NCBI GenBank assembly: GCA_001949185.1
Contig: BDGG01000017.1
Span: 62,001-126,000 of the forward strand
Direction: 5' to 3'
DNA length: 64,000 nt
DNA from: Ramazzottius varieornatus
Lineage: Eukaryota > Tardigrada > Eutardigrada > Parachela > Ramazzottiidae
Shown here: positions 35,360 through 46,551 of the stretch, one piece after another
How the letters are laid out: the number at the start of each line of letters is the position of its first letter
How positions within the stretch are numbered: position 1 is the first letter of the stretch
Notes under the pieces: generated by a model
What the model saw: only the letters and a program-made list of their open reading frames with translations
Databases searched by the model: none
What the model was told of the DNA's origin: nothing
Made by a program: the position numbers and the translations under genes

Positions 35360-36097
35360 CAGGGCGCTCGCACCAACTTGCTACCACCTGTTATTTCCAC
35401 GAGGAAAAAGCCAGATTGCTTCTTAACTGCTTGTTCTTCCACACTATCCACACAACTTTTCAAGCTGTTTCGGCTGAACCATAAGCCGTTTCGATACATC
35501 GAACAGCAGCTTGAAAAATTTGACTAGTGTGACTAACGACGAGGAGACCCATCGTAACGACTAAAATGTTGTTTACAGGACCCCATGCTGGAGTTTCGAT
35601 CCGACATTTGCTATCAGCAAGCTAGAAATTGTCTGAGTTGGACGTGAAGATTGAAAAGAACCACGAGAACATCGAAATAATGCAGCGAATGAATTCTAAA
35701 CAGCAAATTCGGCCACTTTGCTGAGAAACCTTGCTCTACGAAAACAATTCCAGCTTTTAACATGATCGGCAGATCCATGGTTTCAGCCACAAGCGAGTAA
35801 CCCAGTTCGTGATCTGATTTTTTCCGATTACTTTTCCGAACGACGTCAGCGGGAAACTTAGAAGAAAATTTCCGGAAACGACCCCGAAAACTGCGAAAAT
35901 TGATGGACTTTTGGCTTCTCTCCTCCCCCAGCTTAATGTCGGTTACGACTCTTCCTGGAAAGATTTCGAGTCGGTAGCCTTTTAACGCGTTGTACACAGG
36001 ATGTCAGACCAGAGAAAATTAGTTTGAAAGTTGATTAATGATTCAGTGGAGAAAGGCATGATTTTATGAGTGGTAGCAAGTTGGTGCGAGCGCCCTG
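35360..36097. mobile_element. TA-flanked TIR element, 738 bp
   Basis: The termini CAGGGCGCTCGCACCAACTT and its complement form about 33-bp inverted repeats, directly flanked by TA on each side (35358-35359, 36098-36099). A 127-codon open frame inside (35997-35614, - strand) is Lys/Arg-rich in its first half and has no recognisable transposase motif. It is probably a non-autonomous Tc1/mariner-class element. Confidence 0.7.
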
Positions 36098-36407
36098 TAT
36101 TTCTCAGTTAGAAACTTCTTCTTAAAGCAGGCCACACAGATAGCCCAACGTCGAACACTTTCTGGGTTCTTTCACGAGGGTATACGTAGCATTAGAAGCT
36201 AAACACGACAAAAGGCCGGTATTGTGCATATTTGGTGCAACCGTTGAAGTTTGAAGTGCCGGCACAGCTAGAGGGTACTTGGAGGTAGTCGAGAACAATG
36301 GCGCTTTAGAGTGGAGTTGAACGAAAGTCAACGCCACAATCCTGTGTCTGGCAGAGCCTTGACGATACTACACTGGCGCCATCTAACTGAGCCAGAACTC
36401 CGAAGTA

Positions 36408-36747
36408 CGAGTTAAACGACATAATTCTGGCATACCGATTTTGGCACCATAATTCGGGCAACGCGAGAAGTTTGAACATTATCGTCAACGCTTGATTCCT
36501 CTCTCGTCGTACGCCTGTTGATACAACATTAGGCTTTTTGACATTGGACAGACCCATCTCTCTCCCAGGCCAAATTTTCGTGCTCCACAACGCTTTGTCG
36601 TTCTCAAACCTATTGAAACTTCGCGGAGAGGGACCGGTCTACCTCCGGAAACAAGAAGCAGTTCATTACACGCAGCAAGAGCTGAGAAAAAATATGTCCG
36701 AATTACGAGTGAAAAACCACTATGCCCGAATTATGTCGGTTACCTCG
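36408..36747. repeat. TA-flanked TIR element, 340 bp
   Basis: The inverted ends begin CGAGTTAAACGACATAATT on the left, with the complement of CGAGGTAACCGACATAATT on the right. TA flanks both sides. A central direct relic CATAATTCGGGCA echoes the terminal word. No coding content. Confidence 0.65.
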
Positions 36748-36782
36748 TACTAGTAACCAGGAGACGTGGTTATTTCACTGTA

Positions 36783-36960
36783 CACGTACGACAGAAGATC
36801 ATGGAACAGTAAAATTACGGGGCAGGCCTTTCCGCTACGGCGGTACGGAAGCACGCATGTACAGGACTAATACACAGTAATAAACTTTTCGACACTTTCT
36901 ACGGTCGAAATTCCATTTTGCCCTCCTTTCCGCCCGTCTCATAATTTCTCGTTCTACGTG
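36783..36960. repeat. pogo-like MITE, short subtype, copy 2
   Basis: Ends CACGTACGACAG... and ...TTCTACGTG. The interior has ACGGGGCAGGCCTTTCCGCT, the GGTACGGAAGCACG word and TTTCGACACTTTCTACGGTC. Copies at 44.36 and 46.55 kb are closely similar. The right TA flank is imperfect (TG). Confidence 0.65.
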
Positions 36961-37043
36961 TGCATTATAATGGCACCACTGCTTGAGAGACGAACTTTAT
37001 GTTACGATGTGTACAATTCGAAGGAAATTCAGAGGTCACTAAG

Positions 37044-40000
37044 CTATAGTTGGGGCTCGATCCAGTAGACGTCCATTAGTCCTTTTCCTTTGACTTCGAT
37101 GTTGCCGCGGTGGACCACTTTGAATAATGGGCTTTCAGGCAAGAGTTCTTTCGTTTTCTGCGTACACTGGATCTTCCCGGCTGTCATCGTACAATGTTAG
37201 CCTCGAGCAGACTGTAGACTTTTCATTGCAAAAGAATATTCGATCGACTGACAGGTCTCACCTATGCTATTTGTCTCCATTCGAGAAGCAGTGTTGACCG
37301 TGTCGCCGAATCTGAAAAATTCATCTTCGACGAACAGCACGCACAATGTTCCACAACGAGCTACGGCATGTTAGGTCGAAACGTACATGCAGTATTTCGG
37401 TAATTTGGAGCCAACTATCCCAGCTACACAAGGACCTGCAATAAAACCCTCAGGCTGGAGCTACACAGCGGCAAAGAGGGGAAAGCCTGCCAAACCGCGT
37501 ACCTGTGTGCATTCCGACTCGTAACCGCAAGATGTGTGATGGGGCCAACGACAGTTTGGTATTCGCCACGCTCTTCAACAGGCCCACCGCCGTCTCCGCG
37601 ATTTCAGTGGCATGAGTACCATTGCGGTTCGGTAATCCGCTAACTAGCTGTAAATTACGAAACCTAAGCAAAAGGGGGCGCAAAAGAGTTGAGGAAACTC
37701 AAACCAGAAGGGCGTCGTAGAGGCATTCAACCCGGAAGACGTCCCGTTGCTCCACGATGGTCTCGTATGTATCCTGCAGAATATTCAGCGCGTCCAGGTA
37801 GTCATGCGGCCTGGAAGCCAGACTTTTGACGAAGTTGGCAAAGCCTGGAATGTCGGCGAAACAGACGGTAACACATTCGAAAGTCTCCGGTGCGGATATC
37901 GTGCCTTGGATGAGAGACTTGGCGATTGATCTGCAAAGAAACGGGAAAGCGGGTTCAAAAGCCAGTTGATGATGCGTAGAACTAGTCTGCAAATCGAGCG
38001 ATAGATTCTCCTACTTTGGTAGAATCTGATCGAGGATGTTTCTGGATCGTTCTTTTTCCTCCATAAACTGGTTGGTCTTTTGTTCGACCTGCTTTTCCAG
38101 CTCGAGCGAATATTTCTCCATCTTCTTGATCAGATGATCGACTAAACCAACCGTCGATATCTTGTTCCTAACCAGCATTTGCAACATGGAGGCCTTGAAC
38201 ATGGCGAAAGACGGTCTTAGTGAGGGGTCCTCTTGCCAGCATTCCTCCAGCAAGTCGCGCATCTCCGGCGCAGTAACCGAAGCAGGCAACGGTGGCCGCA
38301 ATGGCGGCGTACTTCCTCGTTTGACCTCCATGACGATGTCGCGGACGGGAACGCTGGAGCGGTTCTCGCTCAGCTTGCCCATCTTGAATGGGTCAGATTG
38401 GAGGAGAATCTGTTGGACAATGATGGCGAAACTGTAAATGTCGCCTTTCTGACTGCCGGATGGTGGCATCCGTTCACGAAGGTGTTCGGGGGCTCGCCAC
38501 AAGTAGAAATACAGTTGCTTGTCGCTCATGTTGTCGGTGGGCGGGACAAGCCAGTTTGGACTGACAAGGACCGGCATTCCGTAACCGCTGATCTTCAGGA
38601 CGAAGCGGCCATCGATCAAGCAGTGAAAAGATGACAAAATGCCATGAGACTTGACAACTGTCGTTTGCAGATATGCCATTCCCTGGGACGAGAATCCAAA
38701 CACTGCTTAGACAATCTAGAAATCAGGACTTTTTCTTTCGAATTGTGCATTACCGAAACGAGGTTTTCGACGAGGGAATATTTGAACTGAAAATCCAGAT
38801 CAAACTTGTCGTCGTGGATCAAGTGATGGAGAGTACCACGACTGCACAACTCGCCCAACACAGCTTGGCACTTGTTGTCGTCATCGATCAAGATGCCGAC
38901 AATTTTCTGCAAGTTCCAGTGTTGTAGCATCTGCACCTGAAAAGGAGGGTGAGGTCGGGAGGTCATTAGCATGACTTATTCGTTGTACTGGCCCGATGAA
39001 CGCACAAGTTTGACTTCTCGGTGGACGTTGTACGAATCCCGCTGACGAGGTTCCGGCAGCTGTCGAGCTTGCAGGGGCATGCCATGGTACAGGTACACCT
39101 TACCGATCCTGTCTTCCAGTGCCGCGTAGTCCATCGGCGCAACAGACGAGCCTGACGTATCGGCCATGCGGCTTTTGGCTTTTTCTTCCGTCATACCCAC
39201 CTGATCATGAAACGTTACCACACCTTGGTTCATCCGTGCAATACTCAGTGAACAGTAGCGAAAACTGCAAATTTGATCAGTGCTTTAAACTGACCGATCT
39301 GCTCAAGATGGTTGCCGTCATTGTCGTTTCGCTCCTTTCAGATGTCCTGCTGACTTCCTCCACATCGCTATGGTAAATTTTCCAAACCGTAGAGCTTTCC
39401 CTTTCTTGCAGCTGCCATCTACAAATGTTGCCGATATGAATGCTTCAGCCAGCTAGGGAAAATGTTACGTGTTCGGTCATTACCGTCGAACTCCAAAAAG
39501 GGCTCCTAGCACGACCACCACCGCCACGAGTGACAAGGACACTACCACGGGTATCGCCACGTTACCAGTGTGGACGAGACACGCTGGGTCGTCTCCCGTG
39601 AAACCACACAAGGGCTGGTTGGGTGGAAGCTGACCCCCACCGCTAGGCCAGTCTTTCAAGTCGCCCAACCTATCGACTTTGCCGTCGTCAACGAACGTGG
39701 GTAGAAATCCCAAGTACGGCTACAAAAGATGAAGCTTTCGAAAGGATTAGCCTCTTCCGGTACCAGTGCGTAATTTTTTTCGGAATTAGTGAATCATTTT
39801 AGGCGTTCATTAGTTGTCAAAACACCTCCATTACCTCGAATGACCCGCTGGTGGGAACAAAAGTGTTGATCAGGTAACACCACCCCCGCTCGGACTCATT
39901 GTTCAGCTTGATTTGGCCACTTATCGGGCTGACAAAGCTATAGCTGTTCGCTTTTCTTCCAAAAACTTCGCTGCTTTTATAATCGCGCCCCACAGCAATC

Positions 40001-41443
40001 AAGTCCTTGACAATATTCCCATAAAAGACAATGGTTTCGTAGGAATGAACCACTACCGGATCCACCTACAACAACACATGTTTGCCTGCGAAAGGCCGCG
40101 GACAAAGAAGCTTCTCGTCTTACCACACGGGAACCTTCGAGGGTATAGTTGTAACGTTTCAAGGAAAGCCTTTTGACGTCTTCCCAAAAGACGTCACTGC
40201 TATCGGTGGGTGGCCGATACAGTGAAACGAGCAGCAAACAGCCAAATGCGCTGCGTGCCCTTTCGTCGTCTTCATCGCCCTTGCGCCAAGTGAAACTTCC
40301 CCACACCGGGCTGGGGTACAGCTCAACGGCCAGAAAGACCTACTCAAGACATCGCCGTGATACTTTTACTTGTAACCTACACTAGAAAGCATGCTATTCC
40401 GCTTACAAAATCTCCATTTGTTAGACCTTCCTCTTGCGCTACAATCTAAGGTCAAAGGATTAGCTTGAGGTCATGATACGATGACTTTTCTTCTTGTCAA
40501 CTGGTGGACGATATCGATATCGGATAGGCTTACCATGGCTGCCCGTATGATGTCCGCATTGGCAATCCACAGAATTACTATTTGTAAACGCGACTGTGAT
40601 TATTGTGCAAAATCGTATTCTTGCTGCACAAATTTTGACAACGAAGTGCGAAATACGCACCACGACTAATCTTTGCATATTGGCGCAGCTTGGTGTGCAT
40701 TAAGGGGATGTTTGGTTCGCGGGGAGACTGTATGGAAGCAAATTTCGACGTCCTGTACAGATCCCAATAGCGTTCTTTCATCACACTAACTAGAACGGTA
40801 TTCAACTCCTTGAAAAAGCTGGCGTCATAGTCTTGAAGGAATACAGGCGTGGTGTAGTTTTGATAGATGAGAAAGTGGGCAACGACATCCGATATCGATG
40901 TGTAGGTAATGGATAACCTGGAAATAGATCATGCCTTAACCACACCTTGTTGAAGAAAGGTCGGCAGTCCTGACTGAAGGCCTTCATTTTATTGCATAAC
41001 CTCATCCCATACCGGACCATGTTTTCATATTCAGAAAAGGGAGCGCTGATTCCGGCTGCGGCAGCCGGAAGTCCGATCATTGGGGTATCGTAAAAGTCCG
41101 CCACATCATAAAGTATTTCGGCGGCAGCTCCGCATCCGGGTCCGACGTAGACATTACAGTCAACTGCCGATTCGCGCAGCTGCATGGCGTAGCCGATAAT
41201 GTGCTGCTTAGCGGAGCAAGATGTGCCGATGTCCACGTAGTGAGTTGTCAAGACGTGGCTGGACGGAAGTACGTTGTCGTTGACGTACTGGACACCCATC
41301 TCGATGGCAGCACGGCTGCGGTCATAGTCAAAGATGGTCGACGTGTTCCGTTCTAGCAGCAGACAGACGGCTATTTCCGTTACCGGCTGGCTACGAACTG
41401 TTCCAAAGATGTACACGAAAGCGGACAACACCCAATGGTTCAT
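37044..41443 (-). CDS. receptor-type (membrane) guanylyl cyclase
   Basis: About 15 exons on the - strand. Order: signal peptide (from MNHWVLSAFVYIFG), an ANF-receptor-type ligand-binding domain (SRAAIEMGVQYVNDNVL, VYVGPGCGAAAEILYDVADFY, ILWIANADIIRAAM), one membrane segment (VAIPVVVSLSLVAVVVVLGA, near 39.5 kb), a kinase-homology domain lacking the catalytic HRD (HGILSSFHCLIDGRFVLKI), a dimerisation helix (MEKYSLELEKQVEQKTNQF) and the cyclase domain. In the cyclase, metal Asp residues are present (CFADIPGF, VECLYDALL), as are guanine-specifying Glu (VEC) and Cys (KYCMFGDTVN) and the NTASR Asn/Arg. The segment VECLYDALLV replaces the usual VETIGDAYMV. The last exon ends GKGLMDVYWIEPQL. It would convert GTP to cGMP on extracellular peptide or sensory cues; the ligand is unknown. 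Boundaries of exons 2-3 are approximate. Confidence 0.9.
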
Positions 41444-41712
41444 TTGATCAGACTTAACATAGAAAATACGAGCTCGATTCAAGAAGGCTCTAAAGTATGC
41501 TTTAGATATTGCACGAACCGAACATCGAACAGCAGGAAAAATCGGCTGTAATTGTAAAATGCGATATCCATCGCGCTGTAGGATTGGTTCAGCAAATAAC
41601 AGGTATAGATTGGCCTTTAGGGAGATGTTAGAGATTCGCTAAAAGCCGGTGACACTGTGTATGTACTGACGTGATTATGGTAATACAACAGCTTTTCAGT
41701 CACAGGATTATG

Positions 41713-41750
41713 GATGGCATTTATGGCATTTATGGCATTTATGGCATTTA
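41713..41750. repeat. 9-bp tandem repeat (ATGGCATTT)n
   Basis: About four uninterrupted copies of ATGGCATTT just upstream of the guanylyl cyclase gene. Confidence 0.9.
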
Positions 41751-42000
41751 TTATCGTGTCATAAGGCTCCTGCATTATGTGTTCATTTGGCAAAGAAGCC
41801 TGTAAAGTACAACGACTGCAAAGCTCATATCCCCCTGGAATTATAGAAAGGAGGCGTTGTCACCCACGTGCACTTGACTGTACAAATTTGTAACAATCGA
41901 AATAGTCAGATGGCGACCACCAGTTATTTACAGTACCGCACACTTCTTTGGTTGACAAGGGAATTAAAGCAAAAAATAAGCCGCCTCTTACCCACAAACT

Positions 42001-42250
42001 AGGATCACTGGTGGGTAGAGAAGAGTTTCCTTCGTCGTTTGAGCCAATAACCTAGACCCATTGCCGTTTAAACTACGAAACACGGAAGTAACGAAAATAT
42101 GGCAAAATCTCGCAATCAGTCACCAAGACCATTATAAAGCGGCTAAATTTTCGTCACTTCAGGGTCCTGCTGTTCAGTCCTGGAACGGCAATGGGTCTAG
42201 GTTTTCGGCTCAGACGACGAAGGAAACCCTCTTCTATCCTCTAGTGATCC
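42001..42250. repeat. TIR element, 250 bp
   Basis: About 68-bp inverted ends share GGATCACT, GTTTCCTTCGTCGT and CCTAGACCCATTGCCGTT (42001-42068 against 42184-42250). The unique centre is about 115 bp. No coding content. Confidence 0.7.
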
Positions 42251-42907
42251 GGTTTTGTGGACCAGAGGTGGTGCATCGCATTAATCCCCTTGTCAGTATG
42301 ATGTGTTGTTATAATTGAAGCGCGATCCATTAAGATTATAAAGACGGAAACACTAGTCCGTGAACATGTATACGAAAATCGAAGACAACAAAGCTTCGAC
42401 TGTGCGAAAGTCCTTGAGCGTGGAATGTTTGACGGCCATGTATAGTGTCCACACGATTCGACATGCAATACTCTTCAAAAGTCATGAAGGATTCCGGCGT
42501 GGATAGTCTTTGTTCAATGACATTAATGACACCCTACGGAAGCTATCGATCTCTCAAGTCAGGCTCAGCTTTGCCTGACATACCCTGGCCGCAAACGAGG
42601 TACATCCGCCAGAAGGACCCCTAACAGCCCAAAAGATAACCCACATGCTTCGAAACCTGGATCGGAATCATAAGGGAACCCGCAACACTGACAGGGAAGA
42701 ATAAATATCCCGCGAGTCGTCTCAGCCCGTATGAACACGGAGGTCTCGTGAAAACGACCGGAAACGACCGGCTCTCAACCGTGAAAGATATCAACTAAAG
42801 TTCGAATGGCTGTCTGAGTCAAGCCTTGCACGCGAGATCATCTGTGAAGCTGAATTTCACTGCAATGCAAATTTTATAGATCTAGGTCTCTTCGCTATAC
42901 AAAAGCA

Positions 42908-43465
42908 CGGACCAGGCCCTTTCGCTACGGCGGCACGGGCAGGTGATTCTTGCTGCAAGTAAAAACCAGCATCGAAGGCTTCACTGCTGTACGTACGTGC
43001 TGGACATTGGGCCGAGGAGCTAAAACATGCCGAATTGATATTTATTGTGTGGTATCTTCGACATAACGTAGGACGGTGCTGCGCGGAAGTTTGAAGACTG
43101 GAGCTGCTTCGCGTAGTGCCATTCCATTCCCAACAGCAGATAGAGCATCCTTCAGGGCTTCTTCGGTGTATCGTCGATACCGTTTGGTCTTGAAGGTCAA
43201 AAACGCTCACGGAAAGGATATCGGGACAAGGAGTCCAGAGCTTCTCCGAGAGAAAGTTGAATGGTTATGCACAGTGAAACAGCTGATCAGCTGACGGCCA
43301 CTGTCCATGACAATTTTCTACGGTTGATTTTTTCTACGTTACGTCATTTATCCGATTTCTGTTCAAATTATTTCTGTTCGATCAACTTCTGTACAATTTA
43401 TAAATCTGCCGTCTTTTCCGCCTGGCCCGTAATTTTTACTGGCCCGTAATATGTCGTCGTACGTG
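42908..43465 (-). mobile_element. pogo-like element, longer copy with HTH_psq remnant
   Basis: The right end is the same TIR as at 34.15 kb (TTTTTACTGGCCCGTAATAT then ACGTG, followed by TA). The left end is truncated at the sub-terminal ACCAGGCC. Blocks 42908-43010 and 43285-43465 match the two halves of the 34.15-34.59 kb element in reverse. The extra middle part contains the transposase-derived frame listed separately. It appears to be an internally less-deleted relative of the MITE. Confidence 0.7.
43042..43207 (-). pseudogene. fragment of a pogo/Tigger transposase (HTH_psq)
   Basis: The - strand frame encodes KTKRYRRYTEEALKDALSAV, then GNGMALREAAPVFKLPRSTV and LRYVED before a stop. This is the Pipsqueak/CENP-B N-terminal helix-turn-helix pattern (yteealk.Al.av..G...lreAA..f.vPrsTl.ryv) found at the start of pogo and Tigger transposases. 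The DDE catalytic part is absent. A stop lies immediately upstream. Only this DNA-binding module survives. Confidence 0.75.
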
Positions 43466-43475
43466 TACTGAGATT

Positions 43476-44071
43476 ACAGTGTACTGAGAATACAGTGGCA
43501 TGTTTCCACGAATAATATCCACCTTGTATCGAACACGCTGCCTGAAAAATGGAAAAGATCTGGATTTTTCCTTTACTTCCGTCATCTCTTTCTGCAGCTT
43601 AGAATGGTCTCCTGGCAGAAGGTCCCCATGATCCATCGGTCTCCAGTCCGTCAGAACGAAACTTGAACTGGTTCCCGATGTCCCGATACTTCGCCATCTT
43701 TATGTTTTCGGCGGCAGAACCGTCTTTGACCGTAGACACGACAGACTTCTTTATGGCCAGAGTACCCCGTGAAGGATTTTTGTACTAGGTATACGTGGCA
43801 GATATGGTTATCCAGTCATCAACCACATTGACATTATCATAAATTATCAAATAGCCGATTCCGTATCTTGTCAACTAGCTGCCGTATCTCAAGTGATAGT
43901 TTATTTGAAATCGGCTCGACTTGAGGTGACTTCACATGGGACTGTGGGGCGTGCAATGATTTACCCTTTAACAGTTTAAGACGCTGCTTGACGCGTACGG
44001 TTGCAAACAGTGGGCACTTTCGGAGGTTCGCTTGAACTTTGACTGCCGGAAGTAGCGCGAGAGTTCTCATA
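43476..44071. other. no gene seen
   Basis: Short frames on both strands without motifs. Upstream region of the two-TM protein gene. Confidence 0.4.
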
Positions 44072-45176
44072 ATGGAGTTCCTCTTGTCCCTTCACCACCC
44101 AGCCTGCACCGGATACCTGACTCTACTGGGGACAGCCTTCACCGGAATCGCAGGAAATCCTGTTAGCACTTATGAGACGAACAAGACTGTGGCGAATGTG
44201 GTTAGGACTGAGCCGAAGTTCTTCGATGGAGAATACTATCCATCATCCATCCTGCAACTAGCTTACTCCCCTCTGGGTTCGACCCGGCCTGGTAAACCTA
44301 TTGTGTCTTGTAAGTCCCTCACAGACACCATGCATAGGGATGACCGAATTGGTTCTAGAGTGCACGTAAGATAGGAAAGTATGGGACAGGCCTTTTCGCT
44401 ACAGCGGTACGGAAGCACGTACTCATGTACACGACCGATTCACAGTAATACACTTTTCGACACTTTTCTACGGTTGATTTTCCATTTTGCCGTTCTTTCC
44501 GCTTGTCCCATAATCTCCCATCGGGTTTGCACGCTTTTGTTGTTGTCTGCTGCAGCTATGTTATTGCTTGGACTTATCCTCTTAGCCACCAGCATTCCAC
44601 TTCCGCAAGACAACGGTCATCCTGCACTGATAGCCGCTCTAGTGTTCGTGATAATTTTTATCGTCGCTATGTCAATTGTTTATCACCGTCACAAGTGAGT
44701 GGAACTGTTCGCCGAACTGTGTAAACTGTGGAGAGAGTTGGATACTAATTTTCAGGGCGAAAAAGTGCTACCTTCAAGGAAGAGCTGACGCAGTAGCCGA
44801 GCTGCCACCACCGTTACCCAGAAGACCAAACGCATGGGCCTTAAATCCAGCACCAGGCGAGTACGTAGAATCAAACGAGGCCCAGACTCCGAAAGAAATT
44901 TCGAAACTGTCCCGGCTAGCAAGGCAGAGGGTGAATAATGTGTACTCTCAACCTACACTGGTACCGGATTCGAAACCTCGGCTATCTTTTCACGAGTACG
45001 ACGAGATGGCAACAGCTGGAAACTACACCGCAGCCTCCCAGAAGGAGGCTGCGCCGCCTATCCCCGCCTCACCCCAGACCGCTCATGGAGATACCACAGA
45101 AGAGCGACCTGGCACCGAGACGCGACCCACGCCGATCTACGAGGAGATTGGTCCACGTGGTCTCAAACATAATTAG
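44072..45176 (+). CDS. two-TM membrane protein with SH3- and SH2-ligand tail
   Basis: Three exons (44072-44309, 44556-44694, 44756-45176) in phase give 265 residues. A hydrophobic N terminus (YLTLLGTAFTGIAG) may be a signal peptide. An extracellular stretch with NKT follows. Exon 2 holds two adjacent hydrophobic segments, MLLLGLILLATSIPL and LIAALVFVIIFIVAMSIV, then basic YHRHKAKKC. Exon 3 is a cytoplasmic tail of about 140 residues. It has a class II SH3 ligand ELPPPLPRRP, tyrosines in NNVYSQP and FHEYDEM, a second proline run, and C-terminal PTPIYEEIGPRG containing YEEI, the preferred Src-family SH2 sequence when phosphorylated. I do not recognise the family. Inference: adaptor or scaffold for a Src-type kinase. 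Intron 1 contains a pogo-like MITE. Confidence 0.68.
44363..44535. repeat. pogo-like MITE, short subtype, copy 3 (in an intron)
   Basis: CACGTAAGATAGG start, GGGACAGGCC, CGCTACAGCGGTACGGAAGC, then GACACTTTTCTACGGTTG and GCTTGTCCCATAAT. The right end is degraded. It lies within intron 1 of the two-TM gene, between donor and acceptor. Confidence 0.7.
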
Positions 45177-45253
45177 GCCGAAAGTAAACCACTGCTCTTT
45201 ATACCGGAAGATCATTATCGATATTGTATTCACGAGAACGATCGGACGACGTA

Positions 45254-45460
45254 CACGCGCGACAGGAAAGTTTGGAACAGTAAAAAGTTTGGAAAGTTTG
45301 GAAACGTGTAAAAAGTTCGGAACAGGCGATTCCGAAACAGCGGAACGGAAGTTCGTACGTGCTTGTGTAATTCACACCAATGCACTTTTCGACGATTTTC
45401 TACAGTTGAATTTCTGTTTATCGTCTCTTCAGCCTGTTCCAAACTTTCCCTTCGCGCGTG
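45254..45460. repeat. pogo-like MITE, diverged subtype, 207 bp
   Basis: The ends CACGCGCGACAGG / CTTCGCGCGTG are flanked by TA on both sides. The interior keeps the family blocks (ACAGCGGAACGGAAG, GCACTTTTCGAC, TTTTCTACAGTTGAAT), but the sub-terminal word is GTTTGGAA/TTCCAAAC rather than TATGGGAC/GTCCCATA. The word AAAGTTTGGAA is internally repeated. Confidence 0.7.
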
Positions 45461-45759
45461 TACATCATAGGAAGAAAATTACTTCTAAGCTTGATGTAGA
45501 GTTGGATGACCTGAATATCAAGTGCCACGGGAAAGAATCTCCTCCAAGGAGGCGGAAATTAAGTCGAGTTTCGTTACATTCGGTGAGGGACTCGAGCTGA
45601 TGAGCAACGAGCTGTCCAGTCTCCACCAAAACGTGTCGATTTCGCCGGTCGAGCGAGTGTACCACCTGACGTGAGAGAGAATCATGGACGATTGGGTAGA
45701 AACCCGTGGTGACTGATGTCCACGGTATCTTTACCTCCAAATCACAGAGGACATCAGTA

Positions 45760-46077
45760 CGAGGTAAAGGTTGTAAACTTAGCCACCCCATACTGGGTTT
45801 GTAAAGTCAGCTACGGCTGTGGCGCCTATCGCTTGATTGACTATTTGATTGTCAGTCTTGGCTGTTTAACATGAGATTTCAACGTTCTTTTAATTGCGGA
45901 TCTCTCGGATTCTCTGACTTCTCGTGTTGACTGTGCCTATTACCATTCGACAGCTCATTATTTTATCTTTCGATCTATCCTTAAAAGTTTGGGATTGAGT
46001 AGTAGAGAACAGGCGAACTTAGACGGCTAACTTTACAAACCCGGTATGGGGCGGCTAACTTTACAACCTTTCCCTCG
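45760..46077. repeat. TA-flanked TIR family R, copy 1 (318 bp)
   Basis: Inverted ends of about 55 bp start CGAGGTAAAGGTTGTAAACT and include a sub-terminal repeat (GGGTTTGTAAAGTCAGC). TA flanks both sides. A second copy in opposite orientation lies at 52110-52399, with high identity through the unique centre. Confidence 0.8.
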
Positions 46078-46551
46078 TACAGCCTCTGTCAAACCAGCCA
46101 GTATTCCAGTCACATACTGTAAATCCGATGATGTTGTGTTGAGTGTCTACGGTGCTGTGCTGCGAATTCTTGACTACAAAAACAAAATCAAATAAAGTGT
46201 GAGATCGCGTACACCCTGATTATGCTGTATAACGACAAGCGTCGCAAGCTAGAGCTTATTCTTAAGACAGATAGTAATTGGTGCTGTGCTTACTTGATGG
46301 ACAGTTAACATTGGTACCGGGGTTACCACATGACGGTCTATTCGGAACCGGTGATAGGCCATGCGGACAGTCAAGTTCATTCAGGTCTTATCGCGCCACT
46401 CGTGATAGATCTCGAACGACGCCACTCGGGATACAGCAGATGTCGAATGAGTACATCCTGAGAATACACAGTAGCCGGCATCTTATCTATGTTGTACGCT
46501 TATTGAGTTTCATGTTGCTATTTATATGTAAGTGTCTGTTGAAACCAGATA

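Noticed and set aside
38233-38634. 133-codon open frame on the + strand
   Set aside because: Antisense to the kinase-homology exon of the guanylyl cyclase, which is clearly the real coding strand.
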